From Bacteroidota bacterium (GTDB lineage Bacteria > Bacteroidota > Bacteroidia > Chitinophagales > Chitinophagaceae): a stretch of DNA of 56,202 nt. The DNA is taken from assembly GCA_018971025.1 (NCBI GenBank), contig JAGWVE010000007.1:1-56202 (forward strand), read 5' to 3'. The translations under genes were made by a program, and so were the position numbers. Below, one piece after another: positions 20,400 through 29,475 of this stretch. The notes under the pieces are model-generated. The model saw only the letters and a program-made list of their open reading frames with translations. It did no database searches and had not been told where the DNA came from. How positions within the stretch are numbered: position 1 is the first letter of the stretch; the number at the start of each line of letters is the position of its first letter.

Positions 20400-21368
20400 G
20401 TGCGAATATTTCTTTTAATGGCTATTTTATGGACATCATTATTTGATGTAGCTGCTCAAAATAAAACGGGCGTATGGTATGGTGCCATTGTGTTTGAGCC
20501 CGATGGATTTAGAGAAATGGACACCGAATCACGTATTAAAGTAGATGCGCAAGCTGGGCGTATTATTAACGTACCACCAATTTACGCAGGGTCTATGTCA
20601 CTTTCAAAATCTGGCACTTTTATAAAAGCAAAATTGGAAATCATTGATACTGCAAATCAAATGATGGCTGTGTTAACAACATTTAGTGCTGATCAAAAAA
20701 AATTGAGCGCTTATTTATTTTACTTGTCTGCAACACCTACCCAAAAATATAATTATTATGGAAAAGCAGTTCGCTGTTTGGTAAACGAAACAGATCATAC
20801 CCCAAGTTTATTTGATATTCATGGCAATTTTAATTTTACAGATAGCAGTATAACATTTTCGGGTATTTGGGAAAGTCCATTTGGAAAAAGTATGCTAGGT
20901 AAATTTAGCTTTCAACCAAGTATGCAAACAGTAAGCATCAATCCCGAACTACTCATTGACTGGAATGATGCATTGCATGTATTGCCAGCCATTACACAAA
21001 TAGAAAATTTTATTCCATCTACCATCAATTACGATACCCTACTAACCCGGTCTTTTTATATCGATTTTAGTATTACAGAAACAGGTGTTTTGGATCATGA
21101 CACCCTCTCTGTTTGGCTGGATGGTCAACTACTTGAAGACCATTTGGTACTCACCGATAAAAAACACGATTTTAGGGTAAATATTACCTCCAAAGATTAC
21201 CATCAATTAACCATCCGAACAAATAGTGAAGGTGCTATTGCTGGCAACGGCTACCTCTTAAGTATTGCCACCAAAGAAAATGTATACAAATACAACATCG
21301 TTCAGTACAGGTACAATCAATCGGATTGGTTTTTTCATAAGGTTGGCTCAAGGGAGCGATCTAATTAG
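20400..21368 (+). CDS. Secreted protein of unknown function
   Basis: 322 residues starting at GTG 20400. The N-terminus MRIFLLMAILWTSLFDVAAQ looks like a short signal peptide. The mature part begins NKTGVWYGAIVFEPDG and is beta-rich (alternating hydrophobic strands such as SITFSGIWESPFGKSML), with no catalytic motif I recognise. No membrane segment is evident after the signal. Codon use and spacing fit the neighbouring gene at 19609, and the two may act together. The GTG start shares its G with a TATTTTTG element at 20393-20400, so either that element is not used or the start lies further downstream (ATG 20418, which would leave a very short signal). Confidence 0.6.
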   Translation: MRIFLLMAILWTSLFDVAAQNKTGVWYGAIVFEPDGFREMDTESRIKVDAQAGRIINVPPIYAGSMSLSKSGTFIKAKLEIIDTANQMMAVLTTFSADQKKLSAYLFYLSATPTQKYNYYGKAVRCLVNETDHTPSLFDIHGNFNFTDSSITFSGIWESPFGKSMLGKFSFQPSMQTVSINPELLIDWNDALHVLPAITQIENFIPSTINYDTLLTRSFYIDFSITETGVLDHDTLSVWLDGQLLEDHLVLTDKKHDFRVNITSKDYHQLTIRTNSEGAIAGNGYLLSIATKENVYKYNIVQYRYNQSDWFFHKVGSRERSN

Positions 21369-21416
21369 GTTTTGCTCTATTTATTGGGCAAATAATTTAC
21401 CTTTAAGGCTCCTAAA

Positions 21417-22481
21417 TTGAATACTTTGAAAAGAGCTTTTCTACCCTTCGTTCTTGTAGTAGCACTTGTTGCTTGTAAAGGTAAATCCGAAGAAAAAAAA
21501 CAAAAAGATGGTGGCCCTAAAGCTGCTATTGTTGATGTTATTATTGCATCAACCAACAAAATCAATAAATCAGTTGAAGTAAATGGTTCGGTGCTTCCAA
21601 ATGAAATGACCACCATTCAATCTGAAGTAAGTGGGCGTGTTACTTTCTTACAAATTCCGGAAGGCGGAAATGTTGCTGCAGGCGCGGTATTAGCGCGCAT
21701 TAATGATGCAGATTTAAGAGCATCTCAACAAAAAATAAATGTGCAATTAGATCTAGCACAAAAAAACGAAGCAAGATTAAAAAAGTTATTATCAATTGGT
21801 GGTATCAATCAAGCAGATTATGATGCAGTGCTCAATCAAGTTAACACGCTTAAGGCGGATCTTTCTATTGTGCAAGCACAGCTAGATAAAACAGTTATCA
21901 AAGCTCCATTTGCTGGTACACTTGGACTACGCATGATAAGTATGGGTGCTTATGTAACACCAGCTACCATTATTACAACCATTCAACAGGTTAATCAACT
22001 TAAAATTGATTTTACAGTTCCAGAATTCTATGCCGAAAAAATAAAAAAAGGAACTGTAGTTAAAGTTCAATCGGCGGATAATAAAACAACGGCTAATGCA
22101 GTGGTAACAGCAACGGAGCCGCTTATAAACGCAACCACTAGAAATTTAAAAGTTCGTGCCGTATTAAAAGGTCGTTCTTTTAATTTAGGCGCTTTTGTAA
22201 AAGTATCTATCGATGCAACCGCTGGCAACAACAGTATTTTAGTGCCATCTAATTGTATCATACCAGAGTCTACCGTTAAAAAAGTAGTGGTTGTAAAAGA
22301 TGGTATTGGACAACTTGTAGAAGTGGAAACCGGAGAAAGAAATGAAGGCCTCGTTCAAATTGTTAAAGGCTTATCTGTGGGTGATAGTATTGCTGTGAGC
22401 GGCGTGCTATTTGTAAAACCCAATTCGCCAGTGAAAGTGAGAAGTGTAAAATTATTAAGTGACATTGCAACGCTAGACTAA
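21417..22481 (+). CDS. RND efflux periplasmic adaptor (membrane fusion protein)
   Basis: 354 residues from a TTG start. The N-terminus MNTLKRAFLPFVLVVALVAC carries a lipobox (ALVAC), so the adaptor is probably anchored in the inner membrane by lipid. The HlyD-like architecture follows: barrel-sandwich hybrid (SEVSGRVTFLQIPEGGNV), an alpha-helical hairpin, the second lipoyl half (VIKAPFAGTLGLR), then beta-barrel and membrane-proximal domains. It bridges the RND permease encoded 2 bases downstream to an outer-membrane channel. No TolC-like channel gene is in the window. Confidence 0.92.
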   Translation: MNTLKRAFLPFVLVVALVACKGKSEEKKQKDGGPKAAIVDVIIASTNKINKSVEVNGSVLPNEMTTIQSEVSGRVTFLQIPEGGNVAAGAVLARINDADLRASQQKINVQLDLAQKNEARLKKLLSIGGINQADYDAVLNQVNTLKADLSIVQAQLDKTVIKAPFAGTLGLRMISMGAYVTPATIITTIQQVNQLKIDFTVPEFYAEKIKKGTVVKVQSADNKTTANAVVTATEPLINATTRNLKVRAVLKGRSFNLGAFVKVSIDATAGNNSILVPSNCIIPESTVKKVVVVKDGIGQLVEVETGERNEGLVQIVKGLSVGDSIAVSGVLFVKPNSPVKVRSVKLLSDIATLD

Positions 22482-22483
22482 TT

Positions 22484-25400
22484 ATGAATATTTCTGAACT
22501 AGCCCTCAAAAGACCCATACTTGCCACAGTGATGAATTTACTCATCATTTTATTTGGCGTTGTAGGGTATAGTTTTTTATCGGTGCGTGAATATCCAGCA
22601 ATCGATCCTCCCATTGTAAACGTTCGTACTTCATACGCAGGTGCTAATGCGGATATCATTGAAAGCCAAATTACAGAACCGCTTGAAAAATCTATCAATG
22701 GTATTCCAGGTATTAAAACCATTAACTCTTCTAGTAACAATGGTTCTAGTAATATCACCATCGAATTTGATGTGAATCAAGATTTAGAAGCAGCTGCCAA
22801 TGATGTAAGAGACAAAGTGAGTCAGGCTGCTAGAAGCTTACCTCAAGACGTTGATGCACCACCCGTTGTAAGCAAGTCTGATGCAAGTAGTGATTTTATA
22901 TTACTCATGGCCGTGCAAAGTAAAACAAAAGGATTGATGGAGCTTAGCGAATACGCTGAAAACGTATTGCAAGAAAGGCTTCAAACCATTCCTGAAGTTA
23001 GCTCGGTAAGTATTTTTGGACAGAAGCGTCCTGCGATGCGTATTTGGATTGATCCGAATAAACTCAATGCATTTAACCTTACCTATTCAGATTTTAGAAC
23101 GGCACTGAATAGAGAAAACGTAGAAATCCCTTCTGGTAAACTATATGGCGATAAAACTGAAATGACCATTAGGGCGCTTGGTAAATTGCAAACAGAAGAT
23201 GAATTTAAAAATTTAATTATTGTTGAAAATGCAACAGGCATTGTTCGGTTAAAAGATATTGCTAAGGTAGAAATTGGTCCAGAACAAGAAGAGTATGGTT
23301 GGAAATTAAATGGCATTAACGGTGTTGGTATTATTATTTCGCCACAACCAGGTGCCAACTATATTAAAATTGCCGACGAATTTTATAAGCGTATTGAGGA
23401 GATCAAAAAAAATGAAAAAGGTGATTTTGAATTTACCCCTTTAATTGACCAAACAAAAAATGTTAGAAGGGCCATTAAAGAAGTAGAAGAGACACTACTC
23501 ATTTCTTTTTCTTTAGTTGTGCTAGTAATTTTCTTTTTCTTTAGAAACTGGCTAATTGCGATTCGCCCAATTATCGATATTCCTATTTCACTGATAGCTA
23601 CATTTTTTGTGATGTATCTATTTGGGTTCTCAATCAATGTTTTAACGCTCTTAGGTATCGTGTTAGCCACAGGTCTTGTGGTGGATGATGGTATTGTGGT
23701 TACCGAAAATATTTTTAGAAAACTAGAGCTAGGGTTGCCTATTAGAAGAGCCGCACTAGAAGGCAGTAAGGAAATATTTTTTGCTGTTATTTCTACTTCT
23801 ATTACACTAGCTGTTGTGTTTTTACCCGTTATTTTCTTGCAAGGTTTTGTAGGAAGTTTGTTTAGAGAATTTGGTATCACCGTTGCGGCAGCGGTATTAA
23901 TATCTGCGTTTGTTTCATTAACTATTACGCCCGTATTAAATGTACTCTTAACTAAAAAAGGCGGCGGTCATGGTAAATTCTATGAGCAAACCGAACCTTT
24001 CTTTAGAGGCATGGAAAATGGCTACAAGCACTTACTCGCAGCATTTGTAAGGGTTAGATGGGTTGCCTGGGTAATTGTGGTAGCCTGTTTAGGTGCTATT
24101 TATTTTGTAGGAAAAAATTTACCATCGGAACTAGCGCCATTAGAAGATAGAAGCAGTATTCGTTTTCAAATGACTGGACCAGAAGGTGCGTCTTTTAATT
24201 ATATGAATGACGTGGCAAAAGGCCTCACCGATTATTTGGCTGATTCGATTCCTGAAAAAGCATTTGTATTTGCGTCTATTCCTGGCTTTAGTGGTAATGG
24301 CGGCGTAAATGGTGGTACAGCCAGAATTGCACTTGTCGATCCAGATAAAAGAAAAAGGTCACAAAGCGATATTGTTAAGCTCGTAACAAAAAAATTACCA
24401 CAGTTTAACAACGCAAGAATATTCCCTGTGGAAGAGCAAACAATTTCTGTAGGTCTTGGATCAAGAGGTGCACTTCCTATTCAACTAATTTTACAAAATT
24501 TAGAGTTTGAAAAAATAAAAGCTATTATTCCTAAATTTTTGGATGAAGCAAGAAAAGATAAAACTTTCCAAAACGTAGATGTGAATTTAAAGTTTAGTAA
24601 GCCTGAACTTCAATTAACCATTGATCGTATGAAGGCTAAAGATTTAGGTTTATCTATTTCTGATGTTGCAGATGTTGTGTCTAGTGCCTTTAGTGGTAGA
24701 AGACTTGCGTATTTTACCATGAAAGGAAAGCAATATGATGTTGTTTCTCAAGTAAGTTTAAAAGATAGACAAACACCAAGTGATATTTTAAGTTTGTATG
24801 TACGCAACAATCGTGGCGAAATGATTCCACTATCTGCAGTAGTAGATTTAAAAGAAAGCTCCAATCCACCAACATTATTTCACTACAACCGTTTTAGATC
24901 GGCAACTATTTCTGCTTCACTTGCAGAAGGAAAAACGATTGGCGATGGTGTAAAAGCGATGGATGACTTATCTAAAAAATTATTGGATGAAAGTTTTCAT
25001 ACTGCGTATGGTGGACCTTCTCGTGATTTTAAAGAAAGTTCTTCTAATACCACTTTTGCATTTTTATTAGCACTCTTACTTATTTATTTGGTGTTGGCAG
25101 GTCAATTTGAAAGCTTTAAAGATCCATTTATTATTATGATTACAGTACCACTCGCCATAGCTGGTGCACTCATAAGCTTGTGGATGTTTGATCAAACGCT
25201 TAATATATTTTCTCAAATTGGTATGATCATGCTTATTGGCTTAGTAACCAAAAATGGTATTTTGATTGTAGAATTTGCCAACAACAAAAGGTTAGAAGGA
25301 TTTGCCAAAAAGGAAGCCGTATTAGAAGCAGCTTCTCAGCGTTTACGTCCTATTTTAATGACAAGTTTGGCTACAGCACTTGGTGCATTACCTATTGCAC

Positions 25401-25555
25401 TTAGTTTAGGAGCTGCAGCAACGAGCCGAATGCCACTTGGTATTGTAGTAGTGGGTGGTATTTTCTTCTCGTTATTTTTAACCTTGTTTGTTGTACCAGC
25501 CGTTTATATTTTTGTATCAGGTAAGCATGTTAAAGCAGTAGAAGAAATTGCATAA
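22484..25555 (+). CDS. RND efflux transporter permease (AcrB/MdtB-like)
   Basis: 1,023 residues, the usual length for the hydrophobe/amphiphile efflux RND family, with twelve transmembrane segments and two large periplasmic loops. The proton-relay residues are visible: the Asp pair in TGLVVDDGIVVTENI (TM4) and the Lys in LVTKNGILIVEF (TM10). It would export drugs or other amphiphiles using the proton gradient, with the adaptor upstream. The start is an ATG 2 bases after the adaptor stop. Substrates cannot be predicted from sequence alone. Confidence 0.95.
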   Translation: MNISELALKRPILATVMNLLIILFGVVGYSFLSVREYPAIDPPIVNVRTSYAGANADIIESQITEPLEKSINGIPGIKTINSSSNNGSSNITIEFDVNQDLEAAANDVRDKVSQAARSLPQDVDAPPVVSKSDASSDFILLMAVQSKTKGLMELSEYAENVLQERLQTIPEVSSVSIFGQKRPAMRIWIDPNKLNAFNLTYSDFRTALNRENVEIPSGKLYGDKTEMTIRALGKLQTEDEFKNLIIVENATGIVRLKDIAKVEIGPEQEEYGWKLNGINGVGIIISPQPGANYIKIADEFYKRIEEIKKNEKGDFEFTPLIDQTKNVRRAIKEVEETLLISFSLVVLVIFFFFRNWLIAIRPIIDIPISLIATFFVMYLFGFSINVLTLLGIVLATGLVVDDGIVVTENIFRKLELGLPIRRAALEGSKEIFFAVISTSITLAVVFLPVIFLQGFVGSLFREFGITVAAAVLISAFVSLTITPVLNVLLTKKGGGHGKFYEQTEPFFRGMENGYKHLLAAFVRVRWVAWVIVVACLGAIYFVGKNLPSELAPLEDRSSIRFQMTGPEGASFNYMNDVAKGLTDYLADSIPEKAFVFASIPGFSGNGGVNGGTARIALVDPDKRKRSQSDIVKLVTKKLPQFNNARIFPVEEQTISVGLGSRGALPIQLILQNLEFEKIKAIIPKFLDEARKDKTFQNVDVNLKFSKPELQLTIDRMKAKDLGLSISDVADVVSSAFSGRRLAYFTMKGKQYDVVSQVSLKDRQTPSDILSLYVRNNRGEMIPLSAVVDLKESSNPPTLFHYNRFRSATISASLAEGKTIGDGVKAMDDLSKKLLDESFHTAYGGPSRDFKESSSNTTFAFLLALLLIYLVLAGQFESFKDPFIIMITVPLAIAGALISLWMFDQTLNIFSQIGMIMLIGLVTKNGILIVEFANNKRLEGFAKKEAVLEAASQRLRPILMTSLATALGALPIALSLGAAATSRMPLGIVVVGGIFFSLFLTLFVVPAVYIFVSGKHVKAVEEIA

Positions 25556-25564
25556 ATAAAAACC

Positions 25565-26242
25565 ATGAGTAACGCAATTGCAGATATTAGAAAAGATTAC
25601 AAATTAGCATCTTTAGAAGAAACAGATGTAGCGCCCAATCCGATTGATCAATTTACGCGTTGGTGGAATGAAGCAGTATCTTCCCAAATTGATGAAGTGA
25701 ATGCTATGACACTAGCTACTGCAAATGCTGCGGGTGTTCCAGCTGCAAGAATTGTATTATTAAAAGGGTATGACGCTAAAGGCTTTGTTTTTTTTACCAA
25801 CTACGAAAGTGATAAAGGAAAAAATTTAGCACAAAACCCGGTGGCCGCACTTGTATTTTTCTGGAAAGAATTAGAAAGACAAATACGTATCGAAGGAACC
25901 GTAGAAAAAATTAGTGCTGCGGATAGCGATCGTTATTTTAATTCCCGTCCGGCTGCTAGTAGAATTGGCGCCTGGGCATCTCCGCAAAGTGCCGTTATCG
26001 AAAATAGATTGGTGATTGAGCAAAATGTAGAAAGGTACAGTTCCATTTTTGCAAATGATTCTATCGAAAGACCAGATCATTGGGGAGGCTATATTGTTAA
26101 ACCAACAAGTATCGAATTTTGGCAAGGCCGTTCTAGTCGTTTGCACGACCGCATAAAATATACGCTTGAAACGAGTGGGTATAACGCTGCTACAGATACC
26201 AGAACAGATGCGAACTGGAAGATAGAGCGTTTGGCTCCTTAA
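25565..26242 (+). CDS. pdxH: Pyridoxamine 5'-phosphate oxidase
   Basis: A 225-residue FMN enzyme that oxidises pyridoxine or pyridoxamine 5'-phosphate to pyridoxal 5'-phosphate in vitamin B6 metabolism. Recognisable blocks are ARIVLLKGYD and FFTNYESDKGKNL (FMN binding), QIRIEGTVEK, SRIGAWASPQS, and the C-terminal FWQGRSSRLHDR and WKIERLAP signature. It begins 9 bases after the RND permease, so it may be read through from that operon although unrelated in function. It is convergent with the transketolase half gene, 12 bases away. Confidence 0.95.
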   Translation: MSNAIADIRKDYKLASLEETDVAPNPIDQFTRWWNEAVSSQIDEVNAMTLATANAAGVPAARIVLLKGYDAKGFVFFTNYESDKGKNLAQNPVAALVFFWKELERQIRIEGTVEKISAADSDRYFNSRPAASRIGAWASPQSAVIENRLVIEQNVERYSSIFANDSIERPDHWGGYIVKPTSIEFWQGRSSRLHDRIKYTLETSGYNAATDTRTDANWKIERLAP

Positions 26243-26254
26243 AAATTACTGTCC

Positions 26255-27217
26255 TTATTTTCTTGCGATTACTTTTTCTGCAGCCGCTACAATAAATGGT
26301 GTGTCTAATCCGTATTTTGTAAGAAGTTGTGTTGGTGTGCCACTTTCTCCAAAAGTATCGTTGGTGCCAATGTATTCGATAGGAATAGGGAAGTGTTTTG
26401 CAGCAACTTGTGCAACACTATCACCTAGTCCACCTATAATATTATGTTCTTCTACCGTAACAGCACATTTTGTTTTTGAAATAGAACGAATAATTGCAGC
26501 TTCATCAAGTGGCTTAATGGTATGAATATTGATCACTTCTACACTCAATCCTTTTTCTTCTAAAATGCGTCCAGCTTCTATCGCTTTCCAAACCATATGA
26601 CCGCAAGCAAAAATACTTACGTCTGTTCCTTCCGATAATTGTTGTGCTTTACCAATTACAAAATCACTGCCATCAACAGCTGTAAAGTTTGGCCATTTTG
26701 GACGACCAAATCTTAAATATACAGGGCCTTCATAAGATGCTACTGCTTTAGTAGCCGCTTTTGTTTGATTAAAATCGCAAGGTACAATAACAGTCATGCC
26801 CGGAAGCATTTTCATGAGTCCTATGTCTTCTAATATTTGGTGCGTTGCGCCATCTTCACCTAAGGTAAGACCCGCGTGTGATGCACAAATTTTTACATTT
26901 TTACCGCTATAGGCAACACTTTGTCTGATTTGATCATACACTCTACCGGTGCTAAAATTTGCAAACGTTGTTGTGTATGGAATTTTACCTCCAATGGTCA
27001 TACCGGCAGCAATGCCAATCATGTTGGCTTCTGCAATACCTACTTGTACAAAACGGTTAGGAAAATCTTTGATGAAGGGTCCTAGTTTTAAAGAACCTGC
27101 TAGATCTGCAGTTAGTACCACTACATTTTCATTTTCTTTTCCGATTTCGTGAATGCCTTCACCAAATCCACCACGTGTTTCTTTTTCGTTTTGTACTTGT
27201 ATGTCTTGTAATTTCAT
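26255..27217 (-). CDS. Transketolase C-terminal subunit (split transketolase)
   Basis: 320 residues covering only the pyrimidine-binding and C-terminal domains of transketolase, starting MKLQDIQVQNEKETRGGFGE. Motifs include VGIAEANMIGIAAGM, the catalytic-region Glu/His segment CASHAGLTLGEDGATHQ and YLRFGRP. Split transketolases work as a complex with a separate N-terminal, diphosphate-binding subunit. That partner is not encoded next to it or anywhere else in the window. The gene follows the carB-N gene by 14 bases on the same strand and is probably cotranscribed. A pentose-phosphate role is inferred; a specialised acetoin- or DXS-like enzyme is less likely. Confidence 0.85.
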   Translation of the reverse strand: MKLQDIQVQNEKETRGGFGEGIHEIGKENENVVVLTADLAGSLKLGPFIKDFPNRFVQVGIAEANMIGIAAGMTIGGKIPYTTTFANFSTGRVYDQIRQSVAYSGKNVKICASHAGLTLGEDGATHQILEDIGLMKMLPGMTVIVPCDFNQTKAATKAVASYEGPVYLRFGRPKWPNFTAVDGSDFVIGKAQQLSEGTDVSIFACGHMVWKAIEAGRILEEKGLSVEVINIHTIKPLDEAAIIRSISKTKCAVTVEEHNIIGGLGDSVAQVAAKHFPIPIEYIGTNDTFGESGTPTQLLTKYGLDTPFIVAAAEKVIARK

Positions 27218-27231
27218 GGAAGTAAATTTAA

Positions 27232-28878
27232 TTATCCTTCAAAAGTGCTGTAAAAATAAGGTGTCTTTGCTTCAAACTCGGCGCTACAAGTATCTACCAT
27301 TTTGTAAACCCTGGTAATACCTAGTGCTTTTCTTTTTTCATACACTTGTTCGTCTGTGCAATCGCCTTGTAATATTTTTGAAATTTGCACATCACCAAAA
27401 CCACATTTTTTAGCTTCTTTTAATAAGCTTTCAGGAAGTGTTTCTAATGAATGTGTTGCAATTTCTTTTTCAAGATTACAAATTTGTAAAATCTGGTTTA
27501 AGAACCATCTGTCAATACCCGTTGCTTGAGCAATCGACTTAACTGTAGAACCTGCCATGAGTGCATCTTTGATTCTAAAAATGCGGTCCCATTTTGGTGT
27601 TTTTATATACTCTACAAGGTCTTCACTTTTCATGAGGCTCTTACCGTAATAACCTAAACCAACGGCTTCATTTTCTAAACTCTGACAAGCTTTTTGAATG
27701 GCTTCTTTGAAGTTTCTTCCAATCGCCATTACTTCACCTACGCTTTTCATTTGTAATCCAAGGGTGTCGTTGGCACCTTTGAATTTATCAAAATTCCAAC
27801 GCGGCACTTTTACAATTACGTAATCGAGTGCTGGTTCAAAATATGCAGAAGTTGTTTTTGTAATCTGATTTTTTAATTCATCTAAACTATAACCAATCGC
27901 AAGCTTCGCAGCAATTTTTGCAATCGGATAACCTGTTGCTTTAGATGCAAGTGCCGAAGATCTACTCACGCGCGGGTTGATTTCAACAGCAATGAGTTCT
28001 TCGGTGGCAGGGTTGAGTGCAAATTGAACGTTACATCCACCAGAAAAATTACCAAGTGAACGCATCATTAAAATGGCTTTGTTACGCATTTCCTGAAATG
28101 CAGTATCACTTAAAGTCATGGCAGGTGCCACGGTGATAGAGTCTCCAGTGTGCACACCCATCGGGTCTAAATTTTCTACGGTACAAATGATAACAACATT
28201 ATCGTTTTGGTCGCGTAACAATTCAAGTTCATATTCTTTCCATCCCAGTACTGCTTTTTCTACTAGTACTTCATGAATGGGAGATGCTTTTAAACCTCTT
28301 TCAAGTGCAGCATCCAAATCATCTTTTGTATGTACAAATCCACCACCAGTTCCACCTAATGTAAACGAAGGTCTGATAACAAGTGGGAATCCAATTTCTT
28401 GTGCAAATTCTTTTCCTTCTAAAAAACTATTGGCCACACGGCTTGGTGCTACTGCCATACCAATTTTTACCATGAGCTGTCTAAACTTTTCACGGTCTTC
28501 TGCAGTATCGATAGCAGCAACGTCCACACCAATCATGCGCACATTGTACTTATTCCAAATACCAATTTCATCGGCTTCTTTACAAAGGTTTAAAGCTGTT
28601 TGACCTCCCATGGTTGGAAGCACGGCGTCGATATCGTTTTCTTGTAAAATTTGCTCAATACTTTCGATGGTTAGGGGCAACAAGTAAACTTTATCTGCCA
28701 TCATTGGGTCTGTCATGATGGTAGCCGGATTTGAATTAATCAAAATCACTTTAATACCCTCTTCACGCAAACTTCTGGCAGCTTGAGAACCAGAATAGTC
28801 AAATTCGCAGGCCTGGCCAATAATAATGGGCCCAGAACCAACAATAAGTACCGATTTTATGGAATTGTCTTTTGGCAT
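27232..28878 (-). CDS. carB: Carbamoyl-phosphate synthase large chain, N-terminal half
   Basis: 548 residues, against the roughly 930-1,070 of complete CarB. It begins with the pre-ATP-grasp motif GSGPIIIGQACEFDYSG, continues through the first ATP-grasp (carboxyphosphate) domain (VIRPSFTLGGTGGG; EINPRVSRSSALASKATGYP) and the oligomerisation domain, and stops after TPYFYSTFEG, where the second synthetase half would normally begin. Only 14 bases separate its stop from the next gene, so the second ATP-grasp domain is not simply frameshifted downstream. Split CarB proteins are known in some prokaryotes; the C-terminal half must be elsewhere if the enzyme works. The product feeds arginine and pyrimidine synthesis. 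Confidence 0.88.
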   Translation of the reverse strand: MPKDNSIKSVLIVGSGPIIIGQACEFDYSGSQAARSLREEGIKVILINSNPATIMTDPMMADKVYLLPLTIESIEQILQENDIDAVLPTMGGQTALNLCKEADEIGIWNKYNVRMIGVDVAAIDTAEDREKFRQLMVKIGMAVAPSRVANSFLEGKEFAQEIGFPLVIRPSFTLGGTGGGFVHTKDDLDAALERGLKASPIHEVLVEKAVLGWKEYELELLRDQNDNVVIICTVENLDPMGVHTGDSITVAPAMTLSDTAFQEMRNKAILMMRSLGNFSGGCNVQFALNPATEELIAVEINPRVSRSSALASKATGYPIAKIAAKLAIGYSLDELKNQITKTTSAYFEPALDYVIVKVPRWNFDKFKGANDTLGLQMKSVGEVMAIGRNFKEAIQKACQSLENEAVGLGYYGKSLMKSEDLVEYIKTPKWDRIFRIKDALMAGSTVKSIAQATGIDRWFLNQILQICNLEKEIATHSLETLPESLLKEAKKCGFGDVQISKILQGDCTDEQVYEKRKALGITRVYKMVDTCSAEFEAKTPYFYSTFEG

Positions 28879-28900
28879 AGGAACTAAAAAATAAATTGTG

Positions 28901-28908
28901 CAAATTTA
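28901..28908 (-). promoter_or_regulatory. -7 element TAAATTTG for carB-N / transketolase-C
   Basis: A minus-strand exact match to TAnnTTTG, 22 bases before the carB-N ATG at 28878. Confidence 0.5.
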
Positions 28909-29008
28909 ATAAAGGGGGAGCAGAAGGGGGTATTTTTTTTGAACTAATTGGGCCTAATTTTATTATACATGGAGTACCTGCTTAATTTTAAACCCAAAAC
29001 AGCCATAA

Positions 29009-29470
29009 ATGTTACAAGAAGGATCCAAAGCCCCTGCCTTTAAAGGCCTCGACCAAAACGGTAAAACCATTGCCCTATCTAGCTTTAAGGGGCAAAAATT
29101 AGTCTTGTATTTCTACCCCCACGACATGACCCCCACCTGTACGGTGCAGGCCTGTAACTTAAGGGATAACTATAAAACGTTGGCCAAAAAAGGCTACCAA
29201 GTGTTAGGTGTGAGCTCCGACGACCAAAAAAGTCACCTAAAATTCATTGCTAAACACGATCTGCCATTCCCACTGATTGCCGACACAGACCTGGTTATTC
29301 ATGAAAAATATGGTGTTTGGGCCGAAAAGAAGTTTATGGGCAAAACCTATATGGGTACCTTACGCACTACTTTTATCATAGACGAAAACGGCGTGATTGA
29401 AAAAATTATTACCAAGCCAGATTCAAAAAATCATGGGCAAGAAATTTTAGGCGCCCCTAAAAAGAAATAA
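29009..29470 (+). CDS. bcp: Thioredoxin-dependent thiol peroxidase (Bcp-type peroxiredoxin)
   Basis: A 153-residue peroxiredoxin that reduces hydrogen peroxide and organic hydroperoxides using thioredoxin. The peroxidatic Cys is in MTPTCTVQAC, with the likely resolving Cys five residues later, as in two-Cys Bcp proteins. The flanks (VLYFYPHD; GVSSDDQKSHLKF) and Arg in the GTLRTTFIID strand fit the family. The ATG lies in a region divergent from carB-N. The beta-lactamase-like gene starts 5 bases after its stop, so they likely share a transcript. Confidence 0.93.
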   Translation: MLQEGSKAPAFKGLDQNGKTIALSSFKGQKLVLYFYPHDMTPTCTVQACNLRDNYKTLAKKGYQVLGVSSDDQKSHLKFIAKHDLPFPLIADTDLVIHEKYGVWAEKKFMGKTYMGTLRTTFIIDENGVIEKIITKPDSKNHGQEILGAPKKK

Positions 29471-29475
29471 GTTTT

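Noticed and set aside
18280..28878. A new defence or metabolic island between chrA and carB
   Set aside because: Composition and gene density match the flanks, and there are no mobility genes, tRNA or direct repeats to suggest an island.
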